From Anaspis maculata (lineage: Eukaryota > Arthropoda > Insecta > Coleoptera > Scraptiidae), in assembly GCA_949128115.1 (NCBI GenBank), contig OX421964.1:49392601-49456600 (forward strand): DNA of 64,000 nucleotides, read 5' to 3'. A program made the position numbers and the translations under genes. The notes under the pieces are model-generated. The model was not told the DNA's origin, searched no databases, and saw nothing but the letters and a program-made list of their open reading frames with translations. Of this stretch, positions 61,001-64,000 are shown in pieces. How positions within the stretch are numbered: the first letter of the stretch is position 1; each line of letters opens with the position of its first letter.

Positions 61001-61879
61001 TAGAAGCTTACATGAAAAATGTCCAACCCACTTCTATGTACCTACTTAGTGAGTTTTGCACAGTATGACGGCAAGTTATACACTGCCAAAGCCGCGCCGT
61101 GCCTGCATGATCTTCAAAGTTGATGTGTCAGAAAAAACATCCAAAAAACTTCAAGTCCTAGATCAAAAAAAATCCTCAATGCTTGGACTTTATTTGCTTT
61201 CATCGTTGTATATAAAATTTTTGTAAATAAAAAAGTTTCTCGATTGATGTAAACAACGATGCACTCATAGCGGATCAAGATTTTTTCTGGTGTAAAACAG
61301 TATAAATAAATTAATGGAAAATTGTTTCTAAATTGCTGTCAACCTGTTACAAAGGTCTCTATTGTGCACTTCAGTCGATTAAAAAAAGAAACACACAACT
61401 CAAATAAATAGATCCAAAGATATGAGAACGTAACGGTTAGTAGATCTGTTCATCGTTATCTGAGACGAGTTTCGCGATCCGTGCATTCTTTATTGTTGTT
61501 AAAGAATGTTTATATTCGACCGATCGTCTTCATGTGATCGGTATCGAGACGAAATAGATAAGATTTGTTAAATGAGAGAACAAACTCCATATGTTAACCG
61601 TCTGGAAGATATGGGAGATTCAGGGAAAATGTGCTTTAGAAAACGAGGAAAAAGTCACAAAAAAAGCTGCCACAAATAGTCTTCACCACTGTGTTCGGCG
61701 AGGCTTAAAAATAGTGACATTACTAGAAATGGAACATCTGTACTTATTTAAAATTAGGCGCGCTAGTACGGCAACCGGATGAGAACCAGTGCTTTTTCTT
61801 GAACGTATCATCTCTCTGTATTAAGTTCTTACCTTGATTAAATGCTAAAGCAGGCATATAGATCACGATTGGGAGCCAG
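55048..61879 (-). CDS. SLC5 sodium-coupled solute transporter, 5' end outside window
   Basis: A sodium:solute symporter of the SLC5 family, in the monocarboxylate/multivitamin (A5/A6/A8/A12) branch, in a cell membrane. Nine exons in phase (61833-61879, 60040-60107, 59792-59946, 59596-59736, 59353-59461, 58974-59267, 58474-58560, 58239-58417, 55048-55273) give 434 codons. About 150 N-terminal residues are missing, and their exons must lie beyond 64000. Landmarks in order: WLPIVIYMPALAFNQ, NVHIITPIICLICIFYTS, GGIKAVVWTDVFQALIMFGA, SVNQTMIQRYLSLPTLERSK, CGYCGLLMYATYHECDPLTT, VAGVLSAALSSLSTGLNSMA, GSVLQ and ISYLWYTLIGAL. The IQRYLS and SAALSSLSTGLNS blocks are hallmarks of the family. Which substrate it carries cannot be read from the sequence. 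The last intron (3 kb) holds a large foldback element. Confidence 0.92.
56296..57935. mobile_element. Large foldback element in the SLC5 intron
   Basis: The arms of roughly 780 bases pair around a centre near 57115. Matching blocks are TTAGTCCAGTCAAAT / TTGACTGGACTAA at the edges, TTTTGGAAAGCCAATTCAAC-type blocks in the middle, and GCAAGGTCCGTACAGTATTC near the loop. Arms are diverged by perhaps 10 percent. The open frames at 56707-56931 and 57301-57525 are mirror copies in the two arms. Confidence 0.85.
58696..58814. mobile_element. Short MITE in the SLC5 intron
   Basis: The arms TACAGTCTTTTTTTTTCAAG and its partner ending AAATAGACTGTA pair, as do TTGTGGTGCAAATG and CATTTGCACTACAA. Confidence 0.75.
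60337..60786 (+). mobile_element. Solo LTR, 450 bp, TTAT duplication
   Basis: It begins TGTCACGAGCGG and ends GAAATACGTAACA, with short inverted termini. TTAT stands on each side (60333-60336 and 60787-60790). Inside are a GGGATAAAAGC-type TATA candidate (about 60642) and AATAAA at about 60718. No gag or pol is adjacent, so this is a solo LTR left by recombination. It sits in an SLC5 intron, opposite to the gene. Confidence 0.85.
60787..61830. other. SLC5 intron, no recognisable elements
   Basis: AT-rich sequence. Small open frames show no known motifs. Confidence 0.4.
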
Positions 61880-61986
61880 CTAAACTATCAAAAATAAAAA
61901 GGGTCACAATTTATGTCAAACTAAAAATTGATACATACATAAATACTTTGGGCCGCATTCATACCTCGCTTTTAAGCTAAAAGTGC

Positions 61987-62155
61987 TATTAGAGCGATGC
62001 GCATTTAGGGGCATTTCTCATGTTTCAGTGTTCAAAAATACATTATTGCGATTGGGAGCGATTGTATGTACTTAATTGCAATTAACTTGCGAGTTAATTT
62101 GTATTTTTGAACACTGAAATATGAGAAATGCCCCTGAATGCGCATCGCTCTAATA
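61987..62155. mobile_element. MITE adjoining family A copy 2
   Basis: The left end TATTAGAGCGATGCGCATTT and the right end ATGCGCATCGCTCTAATA are inverted, with CAGTGTTCAAAAATA / TATTTTTGAACACTG inside. Its right end touches the TA that flanks the next element. Confidence 0.88.
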
Positions 62156-63992
62156 GTCCGGTGATTAAGCGCCAAAAAAAGCTCGAACTATGCATTTTGA
62201 GCTTAAGCAATGCGCTTTTGGGGTTCGATTGGGGATCCCCATACCTTAATTTCAAGAGTTGGAGACATCGGTGCACTCGATGCGGAGGGGGTCTGGGGGG
62301 CCCTTGAAAGTTGAAGGTGCGAGGCTTCCCACCAAATCACCATACCACCACGAAATTCCTACTTGGATGTCATTAAACGACTCTAACCTACACATTGACA
62401 ACATTTGTTACCATGTCCCAACAGTTCTTCACACTGAAAAAAATTAATTCTTATGACAGATCGGAAAAAACTGTTTTTCTCAATTCTTCATCCCCACAAC
62501 GAATAAACTGCCAAGTTTGGTGTCATTTTAGAATAAACGGCATCCTCTGGTTTCATTCACCAAGTCAAAATGTTTGTGAGACCACCGTGCAAAGAATGGC
62601 ACGCCAAGAAGTGAGCATTTTTGAGCACCTCATTTAACAGTAGTTTCTTGACTGATACCAATCGATATGATTGATAATTTTGACATGGATGAATACCTTG
62701 AACTCTTTTGTAACGGTAATACATGTGAATAAAACTCGACACGAGCGTGGAGGCCTGGGAAAAAATTTTTTCTCCAGCGGTCGAATTTATTTCACGCCTA
62801 CTGAGCGTTAGTTTGTTGGACTCAGGCAGGCAGCGTTTGAATAGGTTCGGAGACAAAATTTCCATATCTGTCTATGCAGCTGAGTAGCATAATTCTGGAA
62901 ACTGATTTGAGAATCATCAAAGATTATTTTGACAGTCAGTAGGTACCCCCATGGGGATTAACTGCAGGGATCATGGCTGACGACGGAGGGCATTCAACTT
63001 TTAAAGTGTTATTTTCTATTTTCCTCTACCAACCTTCAAGGTTGTTATCATTTTGTACGTGTAAGTTTTCTTATGTTTGGAGAAGAAATAATTTTATAAA
63101 AACAACCGTGAAAATGACTGTCATAGTGGCAGAAAATAAGATCTTGGACGTTGAATTTCCTCCGCCCTCGCCTCCGCCGTTAGCCATCACCTCTGCAGTT
63201 AACCACCATGTGGGTACTGACCGGCAAAACAATCATTGATGATTCATAAATCGATTTCCAGAATTAAACTGCTCAACTTTTCAGAAAGATATAGAAATTT
63301 TGCTTCCAAAGCTATCCAAACGCTGCCTGCCTGAGCCCAACAAACTAACGCTCAGTAGGCGTGAAATAAATTCGACCGCTGGAGAAAATTATTTCTTTTC
63401 CAAGCCTCCACGCTCGTGTCGAGTTTCATTCACATGCATTACCGTTACAAAAGAGTTCAAGTTATTGATCCATGACAAAATTATCAATCATATCGATTGG
63501 TATCAGCCAAGAAACTACTGTTAAATGAGGTGCTCAAAAATGCTCACTTCTTGGCGTGTCATTCTTTGCGTGGTGGTCTCACAAACATTTTGACTCAGTG
63601 AATGAAATCAGAGGATGCCGTTTACTCCAAAATGACACTACACCTGGCAGTTTATTCGTTATGGGGATGAAAAATTGAGAAAAACTGTTTTTTCCGATCT
63701 GTCATAAGAACTAATTTTTTTCAGTGTGAAGAACTGTTGGGACATGGTAACAAATGTTGTCAATGTGTAGGTTAGAGTCGTTTGATGACATCCAAGTAGA
63801 AATTACGTGGTGGTATGGTGATTTGGTGGGAAGCCCCACACCTTCAACTTTCAAGGGGCCCCCAGACCCCCTCCGCATCGAGTGCACCAATGTCTCCAAC
63901 TCTTGAAATTAAGGTTGAGGGACCCCCAATCAAACCCCAGAAGCGCATTGCTTAAGCTCAAAATGCATAGTTAGGACGCTTAACCACCGGAC
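62156..63992. mobile_element. Family A foldback element, copy 2, complete
   Basis: The ends GTCCGGTGATTAAGCGCC and GACGCTTAACCACCGGAC are inverted and flanked by TA on both sides. Arms of about 780 bases enclose a short unpaired centre near 63000-63180. It matches 16766-19536 without the nested insert. Lysine- and serine-rich open frames recur at the same place in each arm (62259-62447 and 63711-63899), but no transposase motif is present. Confidence 0.92.
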
Positions 63993-64000
63993 TATAATAG

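Noticed and set aside
62259..63899. Recurrent frames starting METSVHSMRRGSGG in both arms of family A as a real gene
   Set aside because: They are mirror copies produced by the inverted arms, stop at different points, have no known domain and lie in a non-autonomous element. Kept only as an observation.

Overview
The window is nuclear DNA of an animal, almost certainly an insect. Six protein genes are split by GT-AG introns, several with long 6-7 kb introns, and the rest is AT-rich DNA crowded with inverted-repeat (foldback) transposons, MITEs, LTR remnants, non-LTR retrotransposon ends, a tRNA-derived SINE and a piggyBac fragment. The proteins look arthropod-like. The many foldback elements and the frequent TAGGTACCTA-type AT-rich sequence make a hemipteran (aphid or scale-insect relative) my best guess, but that is inference.

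Layout: 1-3.7 kb holds piggyBac remnants and a 270-bp tandem array. 3.7-20.9 kb (-) is SAP130, the Sin3/HDAC corepressor subunit, with ten coding exons and introns full of repeats. 21-23.7 kb holds repeats. 23.7-31.7 kb (-) is NDUFAF6 (complex I assembly), with four exons and one 6.9-kb intron. 31.9-32.4 kb (+) is a short RBM48, head-to-head with NDUFAF6. 32.5-34.4 kb (-) is cytosolic tyrosyl-tRNA synthetase, tail-to-tail with RBM48. 34.9-45 kb is a gene-poor block of nested foldback elements, a SINE and a TA-flanked element. 45-51.2 kb (-) is a mitochondrial glutamate carrier (SLC25A22/A18 type). 51.7-54.6 kb holds a foldback element and LTR pieces. 55-61.9 kb (-) is an SLC5 sodium-coupled solute transporter whose 5' exons lie beyond the window. 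62.1-64 kb is a complete 1.84-kb foldback element.

I reconstructed all six genes exon by exon. Splice phases agree throughout, and five of the six give a complete reading frame. They are housekeeping genes for chromatin repression, mitochondrial complex I, minor-intron splicing, translation, mitochondrial glutamate import and solute uptake, and they do not form one pathway. The compact NDUFAF6-RBM48-YARS1 trio (31.3-34.4 kb) has a roughly 200-bp bidirectional promoter and facing poly(A) signals.

The most unusual content is the mobile DNA. One inner palindromic module of about 550 bp sits at the centre of five larger foldback elements whose outer arms differ. Many elements share the same CAGGGTG end. 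A 25-bp perfect palindrome carries its own 3-bp target duplication inside a longer MITE with the same ends.
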